Below are positions 21,572 to 28,867 of a DNA stretch of 28,867 nucleotides, piece after piece; position 1 is the first letter of the stretch, and every line of letters starts with the position of its first letter. The notes beneath the pieces were generated by a model that ran no database searches, was not told the origin of the DNA, and saw only the letters and a program-made list of their open reading frames with translations. This DNA is from Scatosoma sp045652965 (lineage in GTDB: Bacteria > Bacillota > Clostridia > Christensenellales > Borkfalkiaceae), in contig JAZOLI010000045.1 in NCBI GenBank assembly GCA_045652965.1, positions 1 to 28,867 of the forward strand, given 5' to 3'. The position numbers were made by a program, and so were the translations under genes.

Positions 21572-22414
21572 ATGGAAATTCGGGCGATTGAACAAACTTC
21601 TATCTATTATCCACGCGAATGGCAAAGCCTTTCCGATAAACCGCAAACGCTGTATGCGGTTGGGAACGTAGAGCTTTTGAAAAGTCGCAAACTGACTATG
21701 ATCGGCTCGCGCCGAACGCCCAAACATGCACTTGTGCTTGGGGAAAGCATGGCGAAAGAGCTTTCGGGAACGTTTACGATTGTTTCGGGCGCGGCGGAAG
21801 GTGGCGATAGTGCGGCGATTGCAGGCGCGCTTGAAAGGGGCAACGTAATTTGCGTGCTCGCAGGCGGATTTTCCGCGCTTCCCCAATGCAATCTTTCTCT
21901 TTTGGAAAAGGTGATGCAAAAGGGGCTTGTGATCTCTCCGCATTCCTACGACACGCCTATACGCAGTTTTTCTTACGCTTATCGAAATAAATTGCTCGCC
22001 GCACTCGGCGAAGCAACGCTCGTGCTTAGCGCAGGAGAAAAAAGCGGTGCGCTCGTCACGGCTGGGTATGCTAAGGAATTTAAAAAGCCGGTGTTTGCGT
22101 TTCCGTATGCACCAAATTCGCCCGTGGGAGCAGGTTGCAACGCGCTCATAAAAAACGGCGGATATCTAACGGAAAACGCGGCGGACGTTTTTGCGCGTTT
22201 GGGCGTAGAATATAGCGAGAAGAAACAACAAATTGCGCTTACCGAAGCGGAAGAACAAATGCTTAGCGCGCTCAAAGAGCTGGGCGAAGGGCATATCGCG
22301 GAAATTTCGGCAAAAGCGGGCGTGCCCGTGTTCAAAGCTCGCGGCGTGCTTTCGGCGTTGCAGGTGAAAGGGCTTGTGATCGAGCTTGGTTGCAACCGCT
22401 ATTCAATCACTTAA
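21572..22414 (+). CDS. dprA: DNA-processing protein DprA/Smf, divergent
   Basis: A Rossmann (SLOG-type) protein that loads RecA on incoming single-stranded DNA during transformation. IGSRRTPKHALVLG, FTIVSGAAEGGDSAA, YAYRNKLLAALGEATLVLSAGEKSGALVTA (AYRN and SGALVT are diagnostic) and VFAFPYAPNSPVGAGCNALI cover the central domain. A winged-helix (DML1-like) domain ends the 280-residue chain (IAEISAKAGVPVFKARGVL). The usual SGLARGID..AH loop reads SGAAEGGDSAA, and the N-terminal SAM-like domain is missing, so DNA or RecA contacts may differ. The neighbours yifB and topA match the usual Firmicutes location. Confidence 0.9.
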   Translation: MEIRAIEQTSIYYPREWQSLSDKPQTLYAVGNVELLKSRKLTMIGSRRTPKHALVLGESMAKELSGTFTIVSGAAEGGDSAAIAGALERGNVICVLAGGFSALPQCNLSLLEKVMQKGLVISPHSYDTPIRSFSYAYRNKLLAALGEATLVLSAGEKSGALVTAGYAKEFKKPVFAFPYAPNSPVGAGCNALIKNGGYLTENAADVFARLGVEYSEKKQQIALTEAEEQMLSALKELGEGHIAEISAKAGVPVFKARGVLSALQVKGLVIELGCNRYSIT

Positions 22415-22447
22415 AAAATCTTATCATTTTATCATAAGGAACGTAGA

Positions 22448-24799
22448 ATGGATCTTATTATCGTAGAGTCGCCTTCCAAGGCGAAAACAATTTCCAAGTA
22501 TCTCAAAGGCAAATATCGCGTGGACGCTTCGGCAGGACATATCCGCGATTTGCCCGTGCATACGCTCGGCGTCGATTTGCAAAACAATTTCGAACCCAAA
22601 TACGTTAATTCGGAAGGGAAAGAAGACGTGATTCGGCGTTTGACGGACGCGACGAAGAAAGCAGATCGCGTTTACCTTGCAACCGACCCTGATAGAGAAG
22701 GGGAGGCGATTGCGTGGCATTTGCAAACGGTGCTTGGGCTTAGTGAAACGGAAGAAAACCGCATCGAATTTAACGAAGTTTCCGAGCGTGCCATTCAAGC
22801 GGCGCTCAAAAGCCCTAGACAAATCAATTATAACCTTGTCGATGCGCAACAGGCGCGAAGAGTGTTGGATAGATTGGTGGGATATAAACTTTCCACGCTT
22901 TTAAACCACAAAATCGAAGATAAAAACGGCAACGGCAAACGCACGCTTTCGGGCGGGCGCGTGCAATCGGTTGCGCTTCGGCTCGTGGTGGAACGCGAAA
23001 GGGAAATTTCGGCATTCAAACCGCAGGAATATTGGAACTTGACGGCGGAGCTTCGCGATCAGCCTAAGGCGTTTGCGGCGTTCAAGGCGCTTTTGGAAAA
23101 GAAAGGCACGAAAAAATATAAGCCTGCTTCCGCAGAAGAAACGGCGGCAGTGCTTGCCGCGCTTGAAGCGGGGAAATTCGTCGTTTCCAAAGTGAAAAAG
23201 ACGGTGGTAAAATCGCACGCGCCCGCGCCTTTCACGACGAGCTCGCTCCAACAGGACGCTTCGACCAAGCTCGGGCTTACCGCGCCTGAAACGATGACGC
23301 TCGCGCAACACTTATATGAAGGTATCGCAACGGAAAACGGTGATCATATCGCGTTTATCACGTATATGAGAACGGACTCTACGCGCGTTTCCAAAGAAGC
23401 GCAAGCAAAGGCGCTTGAACGTATTCGCGCAATCTACGGTGATGCGTATGCGCCCGAAAAACCTAACTTCTACGCTTCGAAAAAGGGCGCGCAGGATGCG
23501 CACGAAGCCATTCGCCCCAACGATTTGAACATGACGCCCGAAAAGGCGAAAGCGTTGCTTGATAAGAAGCATTACGCGCTTTATAAACTCGTTTACGAGC
23601 GTTTCTTGGCTTCGCAAATGTCGGAAGCGCAATATAACAGCGCGCAAATGGAAATCGACAACAGCGGATATATCTTCAAAACGAGCGGCAAAGTGCTTAA
23701 ATTTGCGGGTTTCACGGCGGTATATCAAGATTATACGGCGAAGAAAGACGACGAAGATTCGATTGATTCTTCCAAGCTTTTGCCCGATTTAAAGGAAGGG
23801 GACGTGCTCGATCTCGTTTCCATGCAAAAGGAACAAAAATTCACCAAACCCCCTCTGCGCTACACCGATGCTTCCATCGTAAAAGCCATGGAAGAAAAGG
23901 GGATCGGTAGACCTTCTACCTATGCTACCATCATTTCCAAACTTATGCAAAAATACGTCAAAAAAGACGGGAAATATATGGTGCCCACCCCCATTGCTTA
24001 CGACGTTGTGGATATGCTCGTGGGCTGTTTTAAAGACGTTATGGACGTTGGCTTTACGGCTGGAATGGAAAACAAACTCGACGGCATTGAAGACGGCGGT
24101 GTGGATTGGAGAAGCGTGATCGGTGAATTTTACCCCGGATTTGAAAGAAACTTGCGCGAAGCTTCTTCCTACGGCGATCAAACGACGGAAACCGTTTGCG
24201 AAAAGTGTGGGCATTTTATGCTTAGAAGAACGGGTAAATTTGGGAAATATCTCGCTTGTTCCAACTATCCCGAATGCCGCAACATTATTAGCGAAAGCAA
24301 GGAAGAAATTTCCGCCGTGCGTTGCCCGAAATGCGGCGAAAACATGGTCGTAAAGAGCGGTAAGTTTGGCAAATTCTTGGCTTGTCCTAGCTATCCTGAT
24401 TGTAAAACTACCCTTTCGATGCCCTCCGACGAAGAGCCGAAGCTTGCGGGCAAATGCCCCGAATGCGGCGCGGCAATGACGGTGCGCAAATCGAAGAAAG
24501 GGAAAGTGTATTATAGCTGCGCAGGTTATCCCGATTGTAAGTTTATGAGCTGGGATATCCCCACGGGAGACAAATGCCCCGAATGCGGCGAAGCGGTTGT
24601 CAAAACCGCACGTGGAAGCGTGAGATGCAGCAACAAGAATTGTTCGTATCGCGTGAAAGCGGAGAAAGCGGAGAAACCGGAGAAACCTTTAAAACGCAAC
24701 AACTTTGCATTAGAAGACGATTTTCTTCCGCCGCCTTTGATGGACGAACCGCCCGAAAATGGTGGATATATCTTCGAGGGCTTAAACGATGAATTCTAA
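22448..24799 (+). CDS. topA: DNA topoisomerase I with four C-terminal zinc ribbons
   Basis: Type IA topoisomerase that relaxes negative supercoils through a 5'-phosphotyrosine. The TOPRIM domain begins at once (IIVESPSKAKTISKYL, then TDPDREGEAIAWHL with its acidic metal site). The catalytic Tyr306 is in ITYMRTDSTRVS. The gate domains are complete (IKAMEEKGIGRPSTYA-like segment). The tail has four Cys4 units starting near residues 583, 625, 669 and 709; the first two share a TGKFGKYLAC / SGKFGKFLAC core. The total is 783 residues, ending in an acidic, proline-rich tail (DDFLPPPLMDEPPEN). AAGGAAC precedes the ATG. The last eleven bases overlap trmFO. Confidence 0.96.
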   Translation: MDLIIVESPSKAKTISKYLKGKYRVDASAGHIRDLPVHTLGVDLQNNFEPKYVNSEGKEDVIRRLTDATKKADRVYLATDPDREGEAIAWHLQTVLGLSETEENRIEFNEVSERAIQAALKSPRQINYNLVDAQQARRVLDRLVGYKLSTLLNHKIEDKNGNGKRTLSGGRVQSVALRLVVEREREISAFKPQEYWNLTAELRDQPKAFAAFKALLEKKGTKKYKPASAEETAAVLAALEAGKFVVSKVKKTVVKSHAPAPFTTSSLQQDASTKLGLTAPETMTLAQHLYEGIATENGDHIAFITYMRTDSTRVSKEAQAKALERIRAIYGDAYAPEKPNFYASKKGAQDAHEAIRPNDLNMTPEKAKALLDKKHYALYKLVYERFLASQMSEAQYNSAQMEIDNSGYIFKTSGKVLKFAGFTAVYQDYTAKKDDEDSIDSSKLLPDLKEGDVLDLVSMQKEQKFTKPPLRYTDASIVKAMEEKGIGRPSTYATIISKLMQKYVKKDGKYMVPTPIAYDVVDMLVGCFKDVMDVGFTAGMENKLDGIEDGGVDWRSVIGEFYPGFERNLREASSYGDQTTETVCEKCGHFMLRRTGKFGKYLACSNYPECRNIISESKEEISAVRCPKCGENMVVKSGKFGKFLACPSYPDCKTTLSMPSDEEPKLAGKCPECGAAMTVRKSKKGKVYYSCAGYPDCKFMSWDIPTGDKCPECGEAVVKTARGSVRCSNKNCSYRVKAEKAEKPEKPLKRNNFALEDDFLPPPLMDEPPENGGYIFEGLNDEF

Positions 24800-26108
24800 C
24801 GCGCAAGTGCTTGTCGTGGGCGGCGGCTTGGCAGGAAGCGAAGCGGCGTTTTATCTTGCGAGCCGCGGCGTGAAAACCACGCTCGTGGAAATGAAACCGA
24901 AAAAGTTTACCCCTGCGCACGAGAGTGAAAATTTTGGCGAGCTCGTTTGTTCGAACTCGCTCAAAAGCAACGATATTTTTGCAAACGCATGTGGGCTCTT
25001 AAAAGAAGAAATGCGCCTTTTGGGCTCGATGATCATAGAAGCGGCGGATCAAACGAAAGTGCCTGCGGGTGCGGCGCTTGCCGTCGATCGCGATCGCTTT
25101 TCAGCGTATATCACGGAAAAATTAAAAACCTGCCCCAACTTAACGCTTGTGAGCGAAGAGTTAGAAAGCTTGCCTAAGGTTGAAAACGGTGGGGACAGGT
25201 ATGCGATTATCGCCACAGGGCCTTTAACGAGCGACGCCCTTGCGGAAGATATCAAAAACAAATTCGGCGGCGCACTGCATTTCTTCGACGCGTCCGCGCC
25301 CATCGTGGCGGCGGAAAGCATTGATCTTTGCTGCGCGTTTACGGGCGATCGCTATGGCAAGGGTACGGGCGATTATATCAACTGTCCACTCACGAAAGAA
25401 GAATATTACGCGTTCGTAGACGAGCTGCTTTTAGCCGAGCGCGCACACTTGCACGAATTTGAAAAGGGCGAAATTTTCGAAGGGTGCATGCCCGTTGAAA
25501 TTATGGCTTCACGCGGAAGGGATACGCTTCGTTTTGGCACGCTCAAACCCGTAGGGCTTTTCGGCGACGACGGCAAGCGCCCCTACGCGGTTTTACAGCT
25601 TCGCAAGGAAAACGAAGAAGGCACGGCGTACAATCTCGTCGGCTTTCAAACGAATTTAAAATTCCCTGAACAAAAGCGGGTGTTTTCCATGATCCCTGCC
25701 TTAAAAAACGCCGAATTTTTACGCTACGGGGTGATGCATAGAAACACCTATTTAAATTCGCCTAGCGTTTTAAATCGTGATTTTTCGGTTAAAAATAACC
25801 GTAATCTCTTTTTTGCAGGACAAATCACGGGCGTGGAAGGCTACGTGGAGAGCGCGGCGAGCGGACTTTTAGCCGCTATTGCCATCGAAAGTGAGCTTTT
25901 GGGAAAAGAGCGAAAAACCTTTTCAAGTGAAACGGTTTGCGGCGCGTTGCAAACGCATATCGTTTCGCCTTGCAAGGATTTCCAACCCATGAATGCAAAT
26001 TTTGGCATACTTTCCCCTTTGCCTATGCGGATTAAGGATAAAAAAGAGAGATATAAAGCGCTTGCTGAAAGGGCGCTTGCCACAATAAAAAGTATTGGAG
26101 AAAATTAA
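24789..26108 (+). CDS. trmFO: tRNA m5U54 methyltransferase TrmFO (folate/FAD-dependent)
   Basis: Makes ribothymidine at position 54 of tRNA using methylene-tetrahydrofolate and FADH2. The FAD dinucleotide motif VVGGGLAGSEAA is at residues 9-20. Family hallmarks are ELVCSNSLKSND (with the conserved Cys), GAALAVDRDRFSAYIT, and later HRNTYLNSP and FAGQITGVEGYVESAASGL. The 439-residue length is normal. The ATG lies within the end of topA (11-base overlap), so translation is coupled. In many Firmicutes xerC comes next; here hslV does. Confidence 0.96.
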   Translation: MNSNAQVLVVGGGLAGSEAAFYLASRGVKTTLVEMKPKKFTPAHESENFGELVCSNSLKSNDIFANACGLLKEEMRLLGSMIIEAADQTKVPAGAALAVDRDRFSAYITEKLKTCPNLTLVSEELESLPKVENGGDRYAIIATGPLTSDALAEDIKNKFGGALHFFDASAPIVAAESIDLCCAFTGDRYGKGTGDYINCPLTKEEYYAFVDELLLAERAHLHEFEKGEIFEGCMPVEIMASRGRDTLRFGTLKPVGLFGDDGKRPYAVLQLRKENEEGTAYNLVGFQTNLKFPEQKRVFSMIPALKNAEFLRYGVMHRNTYLNSPSVLNRDFSVKNNRNLFFAGQITGVEGYVESAASGLLAAIAIESELLGKERKTFSSETVCGALQTHIVSPCKDFQPMNANFGILSPLPMRIKDKKERYKALAERALATIKSIGEN

Positions 26109-26109
26109 G

Positions 26110-26694
26110 ATGGAATTTAGAGGAACGACCATTTGCGCGGTGAAAAAGAACGGCGTGACAGCGATTGCCGGCGACGGACAAGTGACGATGGGCGAATCGG
26201 TTATCTTTAAAAACACGGCGATCAAAGTGCGCCGTATTTTCGGCGGAAAGGTGATTTTGGGCTTTGCAGGCTCGGTCACCGACGCTTTTGCGCTCACCGA
26301 ACGTTTTGAAGGCATGCTCAACAAATTTTCAGGCAATTTGATGCGCTCGGCGGTGGAGCTTGCCGAGCTTTGGAGAAGTGATAAAATTGGTCGTAAGCTC
26401 GATGCCATGATGATCACGGCGGATGAGAACACCCTTTTGATTTTGTCAGGTACGGGCGAAGTGATTGAACCGGACGAAGGCGTTTGCGCTATCGGTAGTG
26501 GTGGAAATTACGCGCTCGCTGCCGCTCGCGCGCTCTATCAAGAAACAGACTTTGATGCGCCCACGATCGCGCAAAAGGCGCTTAAAATTGCTTCGGAAAT
26601 TTGCGTGTTCACCAACGACAACATTCGTTTGGAAACGGTGGGAAACGGAGAAAAGAAAACCGCAAAGAAAAAAGCGGCAAAAAAGGAGGCGTAA
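26110..26694 (+). CDS. hslV: ATP-dependent protease peptidase subunit HslV (ClpQ)
   Basis: Threonine peptidase that forms a double ring inside the HslUV protease. The start is the ATG at 26110 behind GGAG; the sequence opens MEFRGTTICAV, so a short propeptide is probably removed to expose Thr6 or Thr7. AGDGQVTMG and the SGTGEVIEPDEGVCAIGSGG strand pair are diagnostic. The 194-residue chain is longer than the usual 175-180 because of a Lys/Ala tail (EKKTAKKKAAKKEA) that is not part of the fold. A TTG at 26095 inside trmFO is an unlikely alternative. hslU starts four bases later. Confidence 0.95.
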   Translation: MEFRGTTICAVKKNGVTAIAGDGQVTMGESVIFKNTAIKVRRIFGGKVILGFAGSVTDAFALTERFEGMLNKFSGNLMRSAVELAELWRSDKIGRKLDAMMITADENTLLILSGTGEVIEPDEGVCAIGSGGNYALAAARALYQETDFDAPTIAQKALKIASEICVFTNDNIRLETVGNGEKKTAKKKAAKKEA

Positions 26695-26697
26695 GCA

Positions 26698-28005
26698 ATG
26701 GATTTATCGCCTAAACAAATCGTAAACAAATTAGATAAATATATCATCGGGCAGAACGATGCCAAAAAAGCGGTGGCTATCGCGCTTAGAAACCGTTATA
26801 GAAGAGCGCAACTTCCCGTGGAAATTCGAGAAGAAATCACGCCGAAAAACATTATCATGAAAGGCCCTACGGGCGTGGGTAAAACGGAAATTGCCCGCCG
26901 CCTTGCCAAGCTTGTAAAAGCGCCGTTTGTCAAGGTGGAAGCAACCAAGTATACCGAAGTGGGCTACGTGGGTAAGGACGTGGAAGGCATGATCCGTGAT
27001 CTTGCCGAATGTGCTTATCGGCTTGTGAAAGCGGAAAAGGAAGAAGAAGTGAAAGCGAAAGCGACGGTGGCGGCGGAAAAACGCATCGTTCGCGCGCTTG
27101 CCGAAGCGAAAAAGGACGAAAAGGGCGACACGGCGAAAGAAGTGTTTGAAAACAACCTTTTGGACGGGTTGAGAAAGGGCGTTTACGATAATTTCACCAT
27201 CGAAATGGAAGTGGCGGACGTGCCCCAACCGATGGAATTGGTGCCCGGTGGCGCGGCAATTTCAATCGGTAGCATTTTCGGGGATATGTTCCAAGGCAAA
27301 AAGAAAAAACGCCGCTTTGCCGTGAAAGAAGCGTTCCAAATCGTTTTGGAAGAAGAAGCAGGCAAGCTTTTGGACGAGGACGCGATCAAGGCGGAAGCTT
27401 TATACCGCGCGGAAAACGACGGGATCGTGTTTATCGACGAAATTGACAAAATTGCAGGCAAGGGCAACCATAACGGGGCGGACGTATCGCGCGAAGGGGT
27501 GCAACGGGACATTCTTCCCATCGTGGAAGGCTCGACCGTCGTCACCAAATATGGACCTTTAAAAACCGATTTCATTCTCTTTATCGCGGCGGGTGCGTTC
27601 CACGTTTCGTCGATAGAAGATTTGATCCCCGAACTCCAAGGTAGATTTCCCGTTTCGGTGGAGCTTCAAAGCTTGACGAAGGAAGATTTCGTGCGTATTT
27701 TAACGGAAACGGAAAATTCGCTCACTTTCCAATACGGGCATCTTTTGAGCGTGGATAACATCAACTTGCAATTTGATAGCGGCGCGATTGAGCGCATTGC
27801 GGAAATCTCGGTGGAACTCAACGCCACGAGCGAAGATATTGGCGCGAGAAGATTGCACACGGTTATGGAATATCTTTTAGAAGACATTTCCTTTAACGCA
27901 GGCGGCGATTATCCCACGTTTACTTTGAACATCGACGCGCATTACGTCGATGAGCATTTACAAAAGCTCACTGGCGATAGAAACTTAAAAAAATACGTTT
28001 TGTAA
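26698..28005 (+). CDS. hslU: ATP-dependent protease ATPase subunit HslU (ClpY)
   Basis: AAA+ unfoldase ring that feeds substrates to HslV. Walker A GPTGVGKTEIARR is near residues 56-68. The pore loop GYVGKDVEGMIRDL follows. A charged coiled insertion, the I domain (about residues 100-210), comes next, then Walker B DGIVFIDEIDKIAGKG. The C-terminal docking tail ends KKYVL, matching the HslU tail that inserts into HslV. The 435 residues are within the family range, somewhat short in the I domain. AAGGAGG precedes the ATG. codY, often the next gene in Bacilli, is absent and hisS follows after 58 bases. Confidence 0.96.
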   Translation: MDLSPKQIVNKLDKYIIGQNDAKKAVAIALRNRYRRAQLPVEIREEITPKNIIMKGPTGVGKTEIARRLAKLVKAPFVKVEATKYTEVGYVGKDVEGMIRDLAECAYRLVKAEKEEEVKAKATVAAEKRIVRALAEAKKDEKGDTAKEVFENNLLDGLRKGVYDNFTIEMEVADVPQPMELVPGGAAISIGSIFGDMFQGKKKKRRFAVKEAFQIVLEEEAGKLLDEDAIKAEALYRAENDGIVFIDEIDKIAGKGNHNGADVSREGVQRDILPIVEGSTVVTKYGPLKTDFILFIAAGAFHVSSIEDLIPELQGRFPVSVELQSLTKEDFVRILTETENSLTFQYGHLLSVDNINLQFDSGAIERIAEISVELNATSEDIGARRLHTVMEYLLEDISFNAGGDYPTFTLNIDAHYVDEHLQKLTGDRNLKKYVL

Positions 28006-28063
28006 AAAGGTTTTTGCACTTTCTGTGTTATAGCCTAAAAAATAGAAAAGGAAAAAAAGAAAA

Positions 28064-28867
28064 ATGATCAATATACCCAAGGGCACGAAAGACGTTTTGC
28101 CCCAAGACGCTTATAAATGGCAATACGTGGAAGAAGTTGCAAGAGAAACGGCAAAGCTTTTCAATCTCAAAGAAATGCGTACGCCTACGTTTGAACATAC
28201 CGAACTTTTTAGCCGCGGCGTGGGCGACACCACCGACGTTGTGACAAAGGAAATGTATACGTTTAAAGACAAAGGCGATCGTTCTATCACGTTAAAACCC
28301 GAAGGCACGGCAGGCGCGGTGCGTTCGTTCATTGAAAACGGAATGGCGAATGGCGTTTTGCCGGCGAAGATGTTTTATATCACTCCTGCGTTCCGCTATG
28401 AACGCCCCCAAGCAGGACGGCTTAGAGAATTTCACCAATTCGGTGTGGAAATTTTCGGCGCAAAATGCGCGCAAACGGATGCGGAAGCGATTGCCACGGC
28501 GGACACGCTTTTGAAAAAACTCGGCTTGCAAGTGAAACTTTACATCAACTCAATCGGCTGTCCTGCTTGCCGCGCGGAATATAACAAGGCGCTCAAAGCT
28601 TTTTTCGCGCCGCACGTAGAAAACCTTTGCTACGATTGCAAAAACCGCTTTGAAAAAAATCCGCTTCGGCTTCTTGATTGCAAGGAAGAAAATTGCAAAA
28701 AGATCAACGCCACTGCACCGAGCATGCTCGATTATCTTTGTCAGGATTGCAAAACACACTTTGAAGAAGTGAAATCGTGCTTAACGCTTGCAGGTGTCGT
28801 ATATAAAATCGAAAAAAGAATCGATAGCGGGCTTGATTATTATACGAGCACGGAGGTCGAGAATGGT
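28064..28867 (+). CDS. hisS: Histidyl-tRNA synthetase, 3'-truncated by the window edge
   Basis: Class II synthetase that charges tRNA-His. The first 268 residues are present. They show the N-terminal PKGTKDVLPQDAYKW, motif 2 (FRYERPQAGRLREFHQFGVEIFG) and a Cys-rich insertion (GCPACRAEY, LCYDCKNRF, LDCKEENC, LCQDC) common in Clostridia. The final segment should be the HisA motif, usually VRGLDYYxxTVFE; here it reads DSGLDYYTSTEVE, with Ser255 where the catalytic Arg is expected. Since this lies in the last 45 bases of the window, sequence error at an assembly end is a real possibility. The Shine-Dalgarno AAAAGG is about 12 bases before the ATG. Confidence 0.9.
   Translation, partial: MINIPKGTKDVLPQDAYKWQYVEEVARETAKLFNLKEMRTPTFEHTELFSRGVGDTTDVVTKEMYTFKDKGDRSITLKPEGTAGAVRSFIENGMANGVLPAKMFYITPAFRYERPQAGRLREFHQFGVEIFGAKCAQTDAEAIATADTLLKKLGLQVKLYINSIGCPACRAEYNKALKAFFAPHVENLCYDCKNRFEKNPLRLLDCKEENCKKINATAPSMLDYLCQDCKTHFEEVKSCLTLAGVVYKIEKRIDSGLDYYTSTEVENG

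Noticed and set aside
1..28867. tRNA, rRNA, SRP RNA or tmRNA genes
   Set aside because: I saw no cloverleaf with a GTTCGA-type T-loop and no rRNA or SRP RNA core, so none is reported.
1..28867. Insertion sequences or prophage genes
   Set aside because: No transposase, integrase, capsid or terminase-like protein is encoded, and no terminal repeats with target duplications were found.

Overview
The window is a chromosomal segment of a low-to-mid-GC Gram-positive bacterium, most likely an uncultured Clostridia-type member of the Bacillota. This rests on the Firmicutes gene orders pyrH-frr-uppS-cdsA-dxr-rseP, ylxM-ffh-rpsP-khpA-rimM and dprA-topA-trmFO-hslV-hslU, strong Shine-Dalgarno sites, sigma-A type TTGACA/TATAAT promoters and a candidate L19 leader. 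Genus cannot be set from the sequence. Both ends look internal to larger loci: hisS runs off the right edge, and the left edge is intergenic.

Layout. 1-287 is a gene-free leader packed with small palindromes, then the pyrH promoter. 288-5703 is an envelope and isoprenoid operon: UMP kinase, ribosome recycling factor, undecaprenyl-PP synthase, CDP-DAG synthase, DXP reductoisomerase and site-2 protease. 5756-8834 is the SRP and ribosome-maturation block: ylxM, ffh, rpsP, khpA and rimM. It has a consensus promoter placed so that ylxM mRNA would be leaderless, and a large nested inverted repeat between rpsP and khpA.

8828-19376 is an accessory stretch separating rimM from rplS; the usual trmD is not in the window. 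It holds a ThiT-like thiamine ECF S-component behind a TPP riboswitch, a YfbR-like nucleotidase, an HtrA-like lipoprotein protease with an EF-hand-like loop, a degenerate FtsK-like P-loop protein, mutY and a flavoprotein. After these come a divergent XRE regulator and SLOG-like protein, a Mn-type CDF exporter, an orphan OadB/OadG sodium-pump pair and a CaCA exchanger.

19418-28867 returns to core genes: rplS, YifB/ComM, divergent DprA, TopA with four zinc ribbons, TrmFO, HslV, HslU and the start of hisS. The xerC usually found between trmFO and hslV, and the codY often found after hslU, are both absent.

Functional links. The first block supplies UMP/CTP, undecaprenyl phosphate and CDP-DAG for envelope growth. 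The SRP and S16/RimM genes couple secretion with ribosome assembly. OadB/OadG, CaCA and CDF form a neighbourhood of cation-coupled transport. YifB and DprA side by side suggest DNA uptake or recombination. All promoter, riboswitch and RNA-structure calls were made by eye.
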